The translations under genes were made by a program, and so were the position numbers. From positions 248,001-312,000 of the forward strand of contig JAMAHW010000040.1 of assembly GCA_023627715.1 (NCBI GenBank): a DNA stretch of 64,000 bases, read 5' to 3'. This document shows positions 41,416 to 52,925 of this stretch, in pieces. Each line of letters begins with the position of its first letter. The stretch's first letter is position 1. Source of the DNA: Periconia sp. R9002 (taxonomy: Eukaryota; Ascomycota; Dothideomycetes; Pleosporales; Periconiaceae). The notes under the pieces were generated by a model. It was not told the DNA's origin and made no database searches. It saw only the letters and a list, made by a program, of their open reading frames with translations.

Positions 41416-42815
41416 ATGGCTTTTTTCCTCAGCATTCTTGCGCTGACCTCCCTACGATTGGCGCCTGCGCAGGCAAAACCAGATGGAACCGGCCGGCTGC
41501 CCGCCATGGGCTGGAACTCGTGGAATGAATACAAATGCGACATCAGCGAAGACGTTTTTCTGAAGGTGGGCAACCTGCTCGTGTCGCTTGGCTTCAAGGA
41601 CCTGGGGTACAACTACGTCAACATCGACGATTGCTGGAGTAATAAAACACAGCAACGGGACAACTCGACCGGCAAAATTCTACCTGATTACACCAAGTTT
41701 CCTCAAGGCATCAAGCATGTTGCGGATGAGATACATGGTTTAGGTCTTAAGCTTGGTATATACAGCGATGCCGGCACATTGACATGCGGAGGATATGCTG
41801 GGTCTTTGGAACATGAAGTGGTGGACGCGAAGACATTTGCTGAGTGGGGCATCGACTGTGTGTACTACATGACACCTTGGAGCATTCAGGCTAATGAAGT
41901 ATTTCAGATCTCAAGTATGACAACTGCAATGTTCCGGCGGGGTGGAAGGACGAATACCGCTGGTTTCCTGAGAACTGGCGAGGAGGTCCACCTGCCGAGG
42001 ATCAAACAGCAGGTGGCCCTGAAGACAGTAATGAATCCAAACCAGTGCCAGCGCCAGCAGGATATGACTGGAAGACCTCAACGACCTACAAGCGCTACAA
42101 GACTATGAGCGACGCCTTGGATTCTGTAAACCGTACTATTCAGTTCTCGCAATGCGCTTGGGGCCATCAACATATTGATGAGTGGGCCAATTCCACTGGG
42201 CATAGTATGCGGATGTGGGGTGACATCTATCCTATATGGTCGGGCTCCTTCCAAGGCGCATGGGGGATCATGCCTATCCTTAATCATGCGTCGTTCTTCT
42301 ACAAAAGTACAGACTTTTGGAGTCACGGCGATTGGGATATGCTCGAAGTCGGCAACGGAAATTTGACACTGGAAGAGAATCGGTCACACTTCGCTCTGTG
42401 GGCTGCACTCAAGTCCCCGCTAATTATCGGTGCAAGACTCGACGGCATCAAACCAGAGATTGTAGAGATACTCAGTAATAAAGACCTGATTGCCTTCAAT
42501 CAGGACCCCTTGATTGGGACCCCAGCGAAGCCATACAAATGGGGCGTCAACGCTGACTTTACGTGGAATCAGACGCACCCTGCAGAATATTGGAGTGGAC
42601 CATCTTCGAACGGTACCTATGTATTCGCTCTGAATACTCTCGATACCGCCCAGAACAAAACAATTACCTTCGCAGAAGTGCCTGGTCTCAATCCAGATAC
42701 TACGTATAGCGTTTATGACTCGTGGAGTGGTGAACGGAAGGGTAGCTTCGCGAGCAGTTATTCGGCGCTCGTTAAACCACATGACACACTGGTTATCAAG
42801 GTGGTAAAGGCTTGA
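41416..42815 (+). CDS. Secreted alpha-galactosidase, GH27
   Basis: Exon 1 is 41416-41857, a 50-bp intron covers 41858-41907, and exon 2 is 41908-42815, giving 449 residues. A signal peptide (to about AQA20) is followed by LPAMGWNSWNEYKCDI, the GH27 entry motif, then YNYVNIDDCW and LGIYSDAGTLTCGGYAGS. Splicing restores YLKYDNC, whose Asp152 is the nucleophile. The acid/base Asp253 lies in GHSMRMWGDI. The enzyme frees terminal alpha-1,6-galactose from galactomannan, raffinose-type sugars and wall glycans. The usual GxSWR before the acid/base carries Met in place of Trp here, and a ~40-residue Pro/Glu-rich insert lies between nucleophile and acid/base. The C-terminal beta domain is complete. Confidence 0.9.
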
Positions 42816-43939
42816 AAATGTTAAGCGTAGCTTTTCTCCAATAGCATCGTGAATTACATGGTAATTTGCGTAGGAAAATATCAGGTGGTGTGGTGTTGTG
42901 ATAATGTGTCCACCTAATCATTTATGTCTGATCGCTGTGAGCGCATGGCATTAACATACACTGCATCTCAAATAAATATATCGAAGACATTTCAAATCCC
43001 CGTTAACAAATCGATACCAGCACCAAATCCGACGATAACCTACTGCCCCGCAGTTGCGTATCCCACTCAAAGGCCCAAAATATTGGCAATAAGCTTACTC
43101 ATGATGATCAGTTCAAAAATTCGATAGTCTGAAACACTCAAAGACACACATGAGCATTTGCTGATGTGGCAGTGCATCGTTACTTCGTATCGGCGTATAG
43201 GCCCACTACGCCGGGACCTTAGCGAGAACAGGCCACGGTGGTCTACCCCACAAAACACTACGTCAGAAGTCAGCGATCGTCTCGGGGCTTACCGTGATAT
43301 CACAAAAGTAAGGCTAGCAACGTACATGGCTTCAACGGGAAAATAAACGAAGAGGATCCGAGCTGAACGAGCGCGCCAATCTTTGGCCTCAATGCTGTGG
43401 TGTACAAGTACGTGGTTGGGCGAGCACAGATTGATGGCATCCTAGGCACAACTGCGCGCAGCATGAATTGATTGATGCTTTTTTTTTTATTCAAAACAAT
43501 CCCTTTTAGTACTTTGATATAGCGCTAAGTCCATTTTCGTAGATTATCAAAATCCAAACAGAGAAACGTTACGTTTGGTGGCGAACCGTTTCGGTAAGAT
43601 GGACGGTTATTCCCGCAGGGCGGCCAACATGGGTATTGCGTAGTTTGATAGTTGCTAGCTCTTTTGAGGAAGATACAGAAGTATGGAAGGATCTAGTATC
43701 GTGGTCACGGTACGTACACTATGAACTGGACTCAAAAGGGAACATTGAATCTTAATATAGGAATACTATCATGAGATGTATATGTGAGAGCGGGACTGGC
43801 TCGAGGTATAAATACCGTCCCATATCTCTTCGAGAAACATCAGTACAACACTGCATCGAGCTTTCGCAACACACATCTTCACCATCATCATCAGTTCCAC
43901 TCCGATATATAAACCCAACATCAAACCTCTATCATCAAA
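42816..43939. other. Intergenic region
   Basis: About 1.1 kb upstream of the small secreted protein gene, with a TATA box and a CATC-rich leader near its right end. No gene recognised. Confidence 0.5.
43807..43814 (+). promoter_or_regulatory. TATA box of the small secreted protein gene
   Basis: TATAAATA about 130 bp upstream of the ATG at 43940, followed by an ACATCTTCACCATCATC-type leader, as in highly expressed secreted-protein genes. Confidence 0.55.
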
Positions 43940-44390
43940 ATGAAGACCGCTACCTTCCTCACCACCCTCACCTTCGGCGTCGCCGCCCTCGCAGCCCCAG
44001 CCGTCACCAAGCGTGCCGACACCAACGTCCTCATCTGCACCGAGAAGGACTTCTCCGGCACCTGCCAGGACTTCCCCTCGCAGACCAGCGCATGCGTCAG
44101 CTCGTTCCCTGAGAGCTTCACCAACTCGATCTCGTCGGTTCAGCCTTTCGAGGGCAGTTTCTGCTACTTTTTCACGTAAGTGACTCCTCATCCCTACTTC
44201 TAAGACGCTCTTGAAACTGATATTGGAGGATTGCAGTGCTCCCGACTGCTCCATCGACGGCGACTTCTTCCACGTCGGTTACCCCGGCGTCGCGGACCTT
44301 TCGGTCACGCCTGTGAATGGACCTGAGGGTAGCACGAGGAACTTTGAGGATAAGCTGAACAGCTTCTTCTGCATTGTGGATCAGAAATAG
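43940..44390 (+). CDS. Small secreted six-cysteine protein, crystallin-like pattern
   Basis: Exon 1 is 43940-44175, a 61-bp intron covers 44176-44236, and exon 2 is 44237-44390, giving 129 residues. A signal peptide ends near LAAPA and a Lys-Arg site follows at 24-25. The mature ~104 residues have six Cys (33, 42, 52, 75, 83, 124). NVLICTEKDFSGTCQDF, then FTNSISSVQPFEGSFCYFF, resembles a beta/gamma-crystallin Greek-key motif: aromatic strand, F-x-G turn, S-S-V strand, G-x-C strand. A second, weaker half follows. Small secreted proteins with this fold occur in fungi and bacteria, some of them antimicrobial or plant-active. The fold call is by eye. Role unknown; effector candidate. Confidence 0.75.
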
Positions 44391-44903
44391 AGTGGGTTCC
44401 GGCGGGGAAACTGAAGAGTTGGAGGTATGCAATGAGCAATATATGTCGAGATTGGTCGAACTTTTAGACGTACATACGCTTTGTCAAGCACACTTATAAT
44501 ATAAACATAATTTTCCAAAAGGATCGTTCATCTGGAAAGCGATAATGTGTGATCCATCGCTGATACCTCTTTGATTGTATGTGACTGTGTGTACCATTCA
44601 AAAGCATTCTCCAGACTCGTGACCAGGGAAGATAGAGCATCTTACCACGGGCTATTGAGACTGTCTATCTTATATTGTATTATACGGAACTTTGTATTAT
44701 ATTTAGGGTGTTGCGACAACATTGTGGCTGTGGCTGTTTTTATGTTGATTACTGTGCACGCTTGTGGCTGGCTGATGCATGCATGGACGTTGCAGAATGC
44801 CCTATTCGAGTGCGCCAAAGATCTCGGACACTCTCCTCCCTTCGCACAAATAAGTCCTTCTCTCTTCCTTACACCCATCTTCCCGCCCCGATATCTATGC
44901 AAA
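44391..44903. other. Intergenic region
   Basis: The frame of the next gene stays open upstream to 44571, but this part reads as hydrophobic, Cys-rich, non-conserved sequence and is treated as leader. Confidence 0.45.
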
Positions 44904-46130
44904 ATGTGTCATTTGCTGTCTCTTCCTAACGAAACCCTCCTTAAAATTACCACGTGCTTGGTCAATCACAAGCAGCCCGCCGCCTATACCTTTCGATTCG
45001 AGAAAAGTCGCCTGCTGGTGGAAGAGGGAGACACAAAGTACTATCGAGACCTGCATAGTGTTTCCTTGACCTGCAAGCGCCTTTCCGTTATTGCCAGAGA
45101 TTCGCTGCTGAACGAATCGATTTCTGTTCCCTATATGAAAGTCCACCGGCTGCTTGAGTGTGTTATTCGATACCCTCAATTTGCCCAGCGGACAGAGTCT
45201 CTCAATGTGGTTCGCGGCCAGCCACCTAACATTCACGCACCTTTCGTCCGGCCTACTCTGAGTAAAGAAGTTCAAGAAGGATGTCATAGGCTCATCGCGG
45301 CTCTTAATATCAGCAATAAACACAAAACCGATTGGATGGAGTGCCTGAACTGGTTGACTTCAGAGAAAATTAAGCTCGTAGACGACGACGAGTTTTACCC
45401 GAAGGATTTTTACACGCCTAATGCGAATGCTGCTCTCCTCGTTCTTCTCCTTGTCGCCCTCCCCAACTTAAAAAAGCTCCATCTAGGCACATTATATACT
45501 GCCGACGTCCCCGTACTGCAAGAAATGCTATGGAACTACCAAGCGGACCAAGAAGGGGAATATTCGCCTTCTGACAGCCCGTGGCACATGGAATATCTTC
45601 ACGAGGGAATGCTTCTCGTCGCGCCGAAATTAACTCACCTGGAACTGCCACTCAACAAGACTCTGAAGTCAATAAAACTCTGGAGGATTACAGCTCCCAA
45701 CCGCATTAACATGCTCAAGGAGTTTATAAACCTGCACACACTGACTGTCCCTCCATTCACGTTCTCAAAGACTACGTTCCCGATACAGGCTCCGACTTTC
45801 ATACTTCCCCCGAAAGTACGGCATTTCAACGTCGTAGGTGATCAACACCTCCAGCTGTTTGATGGGGTTGAGTTGATGAGATGTATCGTCGAGGAGCAAG
45901 AAAACAAGCAGCTATGTCTTGCCATGCATCATTTCCTCATCTGCTCTCAGGAGCCTGAGAAATGGAAATTTGCTGATAATAAGTGTGCGGGTATAGTGGA
46001 GATGAGAGAGGGTTGTGATTTTCGGTCCCGTGCAATAGAGGGGAACGTGTTTGGGGGAAGAACTGTGATGGCTGATTATGTGCGTGACCGGGATACTGCG
46101 TTGACGCTTTACTGTGAGCCCATTCGATGA
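44904..46130 (+). CDS. F-box-like protein, paralogue E
   Basis: 408 residues from the ATG at 44904, chosen because MCHLLSLPNETLLKITTCLV is an F-box opening (LPNETLLKI). SVSLTCKRLSVIARDSLLNESISVPYM follows as in the other F-box genes of the window, then ALLVLLLVALPNLKKLHLGTL, matching the LALxPPIxxLxI block. The rest is irregular leucine-rich sequence ending in a short basic and polar tail. It is on the plus strand and isolated from the four others. Predicted SCF adaptor. The frame extends 111 codons further upstream, but that part lacks any conserved look. Confidence 0.7.
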   Translation: MCHLLSLPNETLLKITTCLVNHKQPAAYTFRFEKSRLLVEEGDTKYYRDLHSVSLTCKRLSVIARDSLLNESISVPYMKVHRLLECVIRYPQFAQRTESLNVVRGQPPNIHAPFVRPTLSKEVQEGCHRLIAALNISNKHKTDWMECLNWLTSEKIKLVDDDEFYPKDFYTPNANAALLVLLLVALPNLKKLHLGTLYTADVPVLQEMLWNYQADQEGEYSPSDSPWHMEYLHEGMLLVAPKLTHLELPLNKTLKSIKLWRITAPNRINMLKEFINLHTLTVPPFTFSKTTFPIQAPTFILPPKVRHFNVVGDQHLQLFDGVELMRCIVEEQENKQLCLAMHHFLICSQEPEKWKFADNKCAGIVEMREGCDFRSRAIEGNVFGGRTVMADYVRDRDTALTLYCEPIR

Positions 46131-46681
46131 ATGGGCTGAGATTGCTGATTATGTGCGAAACCGTGATATTGGATTAGGGTTTCACTCAGAGGACCATGAG
46201 TTCTCGCGGATGGTCTAGATCGCCTTTCCCCTACATTTCTTGATTACCATGAGCGACTGTGGCGCTGATCCTTTTGAACCCCGCCAAAACAACTCCGTCG
46301 CGGCATTTTGTCAACATGGAAACGCCACACCGTCACACAACCACATATACAACTCGAAATAGTGAGAGAAATTAAACTGACCAAAATTCCAAAACGCCTC
46401 TGCAATTGTAAACATACACCGCAATGACCCCTCGGTGGTAATAGCGACCAGCGGGATGTTCTCCGAACACCTTATCTTTTCTTTTACCCACTCGTGATTG
46501 GCCAAGTCGACAGTTCTTGTGCATTGCAAGCTAACTTGTACAAGACGGTGACAAGGCGCCCCTCTTCGTACACCGTCTCCCGAACCCTTAAAGTAAAGCT
46601 GCATAGCCGGTATCGCCTCACGCTGATGCATACATACATGCGCCTTTTGTAGCCGCAATTTTTTTCAATCACTGGTTCAAA
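46131..46681. other. Intergenic region
   Basis: Between F-box E and the beta-lactamase-fold gene. Shortly after the F-box stop, 46133-46170 partly repeats the sequence just before the stop (GCTGATTATGTGCG followed by ACCG and GATA words), a small local duplication. No gene. Confidence 0.5.
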
Positions 46682-48887
46682 ATGTTGCTGACCACGTTGG
46701 TTCTTGGCCTTTGGGCCCGCGTGGTCGCTTCGGCGTGCATTACGGATCCGCCGAGCAAGCTACTATCGGATCCAGAGGTCCTTCGACATCCAGCCGTGGT
46801 CTCGGCGTTGGCGAGTTTGAACGGGAAGTTGGAGGAATTGTATGGGAATACCACGCGTGATGGCTTGACTTTCGCAGTCGTAAGAAATTCACCGTCCTCC
46901 AAAATCATAGTCTAATCTCTAATCATGAGAACACCAGGTCCACGCATCCACGCCCGACAAAATCCACGCCTTCAACAAAGGCATCTTGAAAATGAACCAC
47001 ACCACCTCTTTGTCAAACTCAACAACCATAACAAACGACTCCATTTTCCGCGTGGCCTCCGTGTCCAAAAACTTCGCAGCCTACTCGGTCCTCTTCGCCC
47101 AGAACCTACCCAGCACCTCCTCCTTCCTTCCAGGCATCACGCTTGACACGCCCGCGCGTGTCCCTCTCCCCTCGTTCTCGCTCCAAAAGGAGGACTGGGA
47201 GAACGGCGGTAAGGACATTACCCTGCGTATGCTGGCAAGCCATACCGCTGGGATCACGCGCGAGGCGTATAGCACGGGGTTTAACCTTGTGCTGGGGACG
47301 GGGAAGGCGAATGCGACGACGATTGGATCAGGGTGGGCGAGTGTGTCGGCGGAGGAAGTGGTGGAGTATGTAGCGAAGACGGGGTTGATTTTTGCGCCGG
47401 GGGAGAGGGCGGCGTATTCGAATATTGGGCCTTCAATTTTGGCTAGTATGTCGTCCTCTTTTTCTGCAGCTCATTAGTCTTATTCTCTGTCTTTCGCAGT
47501 GAAACTGTGGGCAATCGGAGGTGAACTTAGGTGAAATGATGGCTAATCATTTCGAACTGTCTAGGCGCCGTTGTGAACTACTACAACACTCTCACAGGCT
47601 CGGAATTGGAGTGGAGTGAGTTCATGGTCGATGAGATCCTCACTCCACTCAATATGACGCACAGCTTCTTCGACCCCATTCCCGAGCATCTACTTCCTTT
47701 CGTTGGCGTACCTGGCGCCCCTAACTTCGTCGACACGCGAGTCAGCGAAGGTTACAATCCCGCTGGTGGATTATGGGTGCGTATCCTTTCCACATCATTA
47801 TGCACTTTCTAACATTCCCCATCCTCATGTACAACGATATCCCCAAACTCACCTAACAATACAATACAGACCTCCTCAAACGACCTGACCAAATACCTCT
47901 ACACAATCTGGCTTTCCCCCTCCCCGCCCCCATCCCTCATAACCCCCTCGCAGCGCCGCCACTCCCAAAAGCCCACCCTCGATCTCCTCGACGGCAAACA
48001 ACAAGTCGGTCCCGGGTGGGAAATCGACCTCGTGAGCAAGCCCGTCAGCCCCACCGCGGGCAACAAAACCCACGCCATCTACGGCAAATCCGGCGACGCC
48101 TTCGGCTCGCACGCCTGGATCGACGTCGTGCCGCACTTGGGCTACGGCCTCGCCATCATCACGCAGGAATCCGGCGACGCGGCTTTTTCAGGCCTGTTCC
48201 CGAGCACCGTCAAAACGGCCGCGCATGATATCTTACTCCCTGCGTTTGCGGAAGCGCTCGCTGAACGCACCCGTGTTAGGTTCGCGGGGAAGTATAGTTT
48301 CGCCCGCGACGGTGGCGATATCCCTGACCAAGTCTCTGATCGTAATGCGACGACCAACAGTACTGCGAGTTTCGCGAGATTGGAACTCGAGGATCAAATG
48401 CTGTATATCAAGGAATTCTACGTCAACGGGACGAATGCGCTCGAAGCGCTGGATCGTGTGGGGTGGGCGGCAAATGCGGAGACGGGAACGAAGTGGTATT
48501 CTTCTTCTGCGGGGACGGTGCTTGTGCCGTCTGAGGGAGCCAGCGAGACGGCGGCGTATGAGGGAGATGGGAAGACGGTCCAGGTGTGGAGGTTTATGAT
48601 TCCGGGGTTCGAGAGCTGTGATTACTTTGATTGGGATGGGTGAGTTTTGCGCTTGCGTTTCTTTCTTTCGATATAGTTCGGGACGGACTGTGGTGTTTGC
48701 TGGTTTCTGGGGCGGTGGTTCGTTTTTTATGTTCGTGAAGCCAAAACGCTGACGCAATCTTTCAACAAACAGCTACAAAGATCAAAACGGATGGCCATTG
48801 ACGAAAATCGTGTTGGTAGAGGTCGAAGGTGGTGGCGTAGAACTGCATTGGCCGCCGTTCGATGTTATCATGGCGCGGGAGGCATGA
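46682..48887 (+). CDS. Secreted serine beta-lactamase-fold hydrolase, five exons
   Basis: Exons are 46682-46879, 46938-47445, 47565-47776, 47870-48639 and 48773-48887, giving 600 residues. A signal peptide (MLLTTLVLGLWARVVASA) starts the chain. FRVASVSKNF carries the S-x-x-K pair (Ser107, Lys110), and RAAYSNIG carries the Y-x-N motif (Tyr226). EGYNPAGGLWTSSNDLTKYL and YGKSGDAFGSHAWI correspond to later strands of the beta-lactamase/class-C penicillin-binding fold. A ~170-residue C-terminal beta domain follows, as in many fungal secreted members. The family includes esterases and peptidases acting outside the cell; true antibiotic hydrolysis need not be implied. Intron 2 is 119 bp. The last exon completes the C-terminal domain (WPLTKIVLVEVEGGG). 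Confidence 0.85.
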
Positions 48888-50002
48888 CGCGATGAGTCGG
48901 TGTCTGGTCCGCACCTGGAGAGCATCTCACGGGCGCCGCAACCATCTCCTACATTGGTACATCCCCGAAATTCCTTCTTTCTATTAACTTCTTCCTACTT
49001 ACTAGTATCAGCAAATCCTCCTATCCTACTAGATCAAACAGTGACCGGGGGAGGTAGTGGACAACTTAGTCCAAAATATCCATACGGGAGGAGGTATGAC
49101 ATTGATGTATCAATGATCAATCCCACCCTCCTACACACTTACATACTCAAACTTTCGATAAACCACATCAAAATTTTACATATATTCCCCTTCCTTGCAT
49201 TATGTTTCGTTCTTCCTCTCAAGCCCCAAGCAATTCTACCTACCTCAAGTAACCTACCCCGCACACACACAAACATCTCCAAACCGCAATCTCCCCGCCC
49301 CCGCACATAACGTCACCACCTCCCTTCTCAATCACCAACAAAAAACAATCCTCAACGCTCAACCCAAACAAAAAAAAACTTTGACAAACATTCAACAAAC
49401 ACCACACACACATATCACACTACCTCGCACTTGCGCAACCCGTGTACACGCACGCCATACCAAACTGATCCCGCGCAAAGAAAAACCCGCATTTGAGCCG
49501 CGACACTAACGCTTAAACGAGAAGGAGCCTCGCGGTTAACAAACCGGGAAGCGAGACAGAGATAAGAATCTATCTATGTACTTTTCCTTGTGTGGGTTTA
49601 GAAAGGTGGGGGAGGTAGATAGATAGATCGCCCGACGATGTCGTCGTCGTTGGACTTCGGGGATTTCCTTGGTTTGGTTTCCGATGTCGGTGTGTTGTTG
49701 TCACTCTATTGTGGGTTGGCGGAACGGTAAGTGGAGGTGTTTACGTCAACTACTTAGGTTGGTATCTAATGTATGTAGATATAAAATAGAAGTATTTTCT
49801 CCGCGCGATGAGGGGGTTTGTTTGGTACCTGCTGTTCCATTTCTTGTTTGTGCGTGTTGTCGACGTGCGATTTTTGTGGTTAGTTTTGGGTGTGTTTTTT
49901 TGCGGTCTTGAGGCGTGAGCTGCGTAGAAAGAGATATCTCTGGTTTAAAAAAGACAAGACGCATTGCATTTTTTTACGGAGTGTGAACGACAATCGAACA
50001 CC
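48888..50002. other. Intergenic region
   Basis: A C/A-rich stretch at about 49100-49500 and GATA-type short repeats near 49560-49625. Probably the long promoter of the permease-like gene. No gene. Confidence 0.5.
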
Positions 50003-51250
50003 ATGTATCCCACCACAATCCTCCGCGCCCTCTCCACCCTCCTCCTCCTCACCCCTCTCCCAACAACCAGCACCCCCATCCAACACTCCATCCCATCTCC
50101 ACCCAGCTCCAAAACCCCCCGCACAACAACGCCACACACGCCCAAAATCCTCATCATCTCCATGTTCACACCCGAAGCCACCATCTGGACCACATACCCG
50201 TCTTCCAACACGACCTGGGACCCAACCTCGCCCACGCTAAACCTCACCGCGCAATCCATCTCTCTGCCGTTGCTATCCCCGCTCTTCCCGTCGGTATACT
50301 GTGACCCGACGTCCACCATCTGCCAAGTCATCACCGGCGAGGGTGAAATCAACGCCGCAGTGACCCTCTCCGCACTCCTCCTTTCGGACCAGTTCGACCT
50401 AACGAAAACGTACATCTTGATTGCTGGGATCGCGGGCGTGAGTCCGGAGCAAGGGACGTTGGGGAGTGTGGCGTTCTCGCGGTTCGCGGTGCAGGTTGCG
50501 CTGCAGTATGAGATTGATGCGCGGGAGATGGTGGGCGGTGGAGGAGGGTACGTGGCGCAAGGTTCGGACGAGGTGGGAGAGTATCCTGGGAGTTTGTATG
50601 GAACGGAGGTGTTTGAGTTGAATGATGCGTTGAAAGGGATTGCGGCTGGGTTTGCGAGGAAGGCGAGTTTGAGCGATAGTGAGGCGGCGAAGAAGTATCG
50701 GGCTCGGTATGCTGGGAATTCTTCGGATGTTGGTGGAAGCGGACTGTATGCCGCCGGTACGAGGCCTCCGAGCGTGCTCGAATGCGATACCGCGACGTCC
50801 GATACGTATTTCTCGGGGAAGTTGCTGGGGGAGGCGTTTGCGACGTACACCAAACTTCTCACGAATGGGACGGGGACATATTGTATGACGGCGCAGGAGG
50901 ATAATGCGACGTTGGAGGCGCTGATGCGAGGGCACCTTGCAGGGCTGGTGGATTTCGCGAGGATAGTGGTGATGCGGACTGCGAGTGATATGGATAGGCA
51001 GCACCCTGGCCAGACGGCAGAGGAGAATCTGTTTGCGTTTGACGAGCAGGGTGGGTTTCAGCCGGCGATTCAAAATCTTTATCTCGCGGGTATCGAAGTT
51101 GTGAGGGGGATTCTGGGGGAGTGGGATGAGAAGTTTGAAAAGGGTATCCCACCGGAGAATTATGTCGGTGATATTCTGGGAAGTATTGGGGGGACGCCAG
51201 ATTTTGGCCCGGGGGTGGGCAAGAGCAAAAGAAATGTCGGATATAGTTGA
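50003..51250 (+). CDS. Purine nucleoside permease-like protein (NUP family)
   Basis: A single exon of 415 residues. A hydrophobic start (ILRALSTLLLLTPL) acts as signal peptide or anchor, followed by a Pro/Ser/Thr-rich linker. The NUP domain begins with KILIISMFTPEATIW. VITGEGEINAAVTLSALLLS, YILIAGIAGVSPEQGTLGSVAFSRFAVQ and the late segment RIVVMRTASDMDRQ are recognisable family blocks. The family, known from yeast purine nucleoside transport, is related to nucleoside phosphorylases and has few membrane spans. A periplasmic or wall-linked nucleoside-binding or hydrolysing role is possible. The ATG at 50003 is chosen because the signal-like segment begins there. Long antisense frames over it are GC-bias shadows. 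Confidence 0.85.
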   Translation: MYPTTILRALSTLLLLTPLPTTSTPIQHSIPSPPSSKTPRTTTPHTPKILIISMFTPEATIWTTYPSSNTTWDPTSPTLNLTAQSISLPLLSPLFPSVYCDPTSTICQVITGEGEINAAVTLSALLLSDQFDLTKTYILIAGIAGVSPEQGTLGSVAFSRFAVQVALQYEIDAREMVGGGGGYVAQGSDEVGEYPGSLYGTEVFELNDALKGIAAGFARKASLSDSEAAKKYRARYAGNSSDVGGSGLYAAGTRPPSVLECDTATSDTYFSGKLLGEAFATYTKLLTNGTGTYCMTAQEDNATLEALMRGHLAGLVDFARIVVMRTASDMDRQHPGQTAEENLFAFDEQGGFQPAIQNLYLAGIEVVRGILGEWDEKFEKGIPPENYVGDILGSIGGTPDFGPGVGKSKRNVGYS

Positions 51251-51538
51251 TTCGGATATTTGTGCGATGGGACTGGAATGTCTTGCAACACTGTACATAA
51301 TCAGAAGAAAACGAAAGCAGCTGTAGTGCCTTGTATATAATCTCAACATAACAATTCGTCTGGTCGCTTAGAGACATTAGCATTCAAAGTATTGGGGGAA
51401 GAAGAAAACTTCGAATTGAGACACAGATCACTTATTGAGCATCGTACTGTCTATTACAGCATTTGGTTTGTAACGGACATACTAGTACCCTGAAGATCAT
51501 CGACGTTGTCAGGTACCGATTCCTTCACATTTGATGCC

Positions 51539-52273
51539 TCACGCACCCTCTTTTCGAGCAATATCTTGACTTGCGAGAGCAAATTTGACAACACATTGGT
51601 CATATTTCTTCAGGACCTGCTTCCGGAAACCAAGCCTTGATCCAACCCATCCAGGGGCAAAGAGTTCGTTGAAAGTATAAGGAGATTGAGTATTCTCCGG
51701 AACAATAAGATCAAGGACCCTACCATAATCCCTAACGGCATCTTGAAGATTTTGGGGCTTGCTGAACATCATCGTGGTTGCATCAACCTTCACCCCAAGC
51801 TTGACGTATTTCTTTGCCTTCTCCTCATCGACGACCTTGATCATTGCAGTTGACATGCCAGACTTTTGGCGATGAGATATGTTGAGTGGTTGTTCGATTG
51901 CATCACTTCCGCCGTAAACGTCGAGCCCAAAGAACTGCAATGCTTCTAAGCAGTCGTCAACAAGCTGATCAGATGAGATTTTCCCTAACATCGGGTCACG
52001 AGATGTCTCGTAGTTTGCGGTTGACATCGATATCAGGATTTTGGCGTAGGACTTGTCGTCCATGATCAATTCGTCCCACTCATCTGAGCTTGCTTTCTTT
52101 GCTAGACGCTTCGTTTCCTCAGTGACTTTCAAGAATGCTGGTAGAATGTCTGGGCGTGATTAGTCTATGGAAACAACGCATATTGGGTTGCGCAAATTCA
52201 ACGTACACAAGAAATGGGGATCCAAAGCTCCAACTGGGGGACCAGTCGCCACAGACCGGTCATTGGAAGCCAT
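51539..52273 (-). CDS. Unknown protein, tandem paralogue 1, two exons
   Basis: Exon 1 is 52207-52273, a 57-bp intron covers 52150-52206, and exon 2 is 51539-52149, giving 225 residues. The junction gives PHFLYILPAFLKVTEETKRL. Later landmarks are LQFFGLDVYGGSDAIEQ, KAKKYVKLGVKVDATTMMF, PQNLQDAVRDYGRV, SRLGFRKQVLKKYDQ and the tail ARKEGA. Each of these blocks has a counterpart in the gene immediately upstream at 52926-53697, so the two arose by tandem duplication. No signal peptide or membrane span. It appears as a soluble alpha/beta protein. I do not recognise the family and propose no function. Confidence 0.7.
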
Positions 52274-52925
52274 TGCAGATAACACTCCTGCGGAGACCTA
52301 GCAATGTTCAAACATACAAACAGAACCAAAGAAGGATACCAAAACCTTTGTTACAAGGCAAAAGAAAGAAGAGGGGGTTTTTTTTTGAGGACGACGAGGG
52401 TGCGTGTCTCTTCCGGAGTAGCGTTGTTCCGTGGCGTGGAGGTCACTAGAGGGAAAGAGCGACGCAGAGTGTGCTTAGTAAGGCATTCGAGGGCAGATGG
52501 AAGGTACGAAATGCGCCTAATTCTCAACCAGTTTGATTTTCTCATTGCAAGTAATCTGCTCCTGTGTATCAAATTTGTTCATTTCCTCTCCAGGGCCATG
52601 ATGTAAACCCCCAGAGCTATTCGGCGCAAGAACACTGCGGTTTCATACTCCAAATGCAGATCGAGGCTCTAAGCCGCCGTGTCCCAATGGATGATAAACC
52701 GTAATCCTGCTTGCCGTCGCGCAATCCAACGTTGTATGAAACCATGTCAATTCAATGTTGGATAATGAACTTCGCCCCATATGTCCTCCAAGGTGGTAAA
52801 ATCTGGTCTGCCAATATTGGAGTAGTTGATATTGGTGAATGATATACAGTCCCGAGGAAAATGACTGACGATGTATGATATTATCAGCCCCAACCACCGG
52901 TGAAATTCGAAGGATAATGTGGCTA
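52274..52925. other. Spacer between the two tandem paralogues
   Basis: Contains the promoter of paralogue 1 and the 3' flank of paralogue 2. A minus-strand frame of paralogue 2 runs on past its true stop into this region only if its second intron is read through. Confidence 0.5.

Noticed and set aside
44571..44903. Upstream extension of the F-box-like gene by 111 codons
   Set aside because: Sequence before the ATG at 44904 lacks conserved character; the F-box motif begins right after that ATG.
49945..51349. Two long minus-strand open frames (about 305 and 316 residues) over the permease-like gene
   Set aside because: They are antisense to a clear NUP-family frame and are rich in Arg, Pro and Ser as expected from codon bias; no domain.
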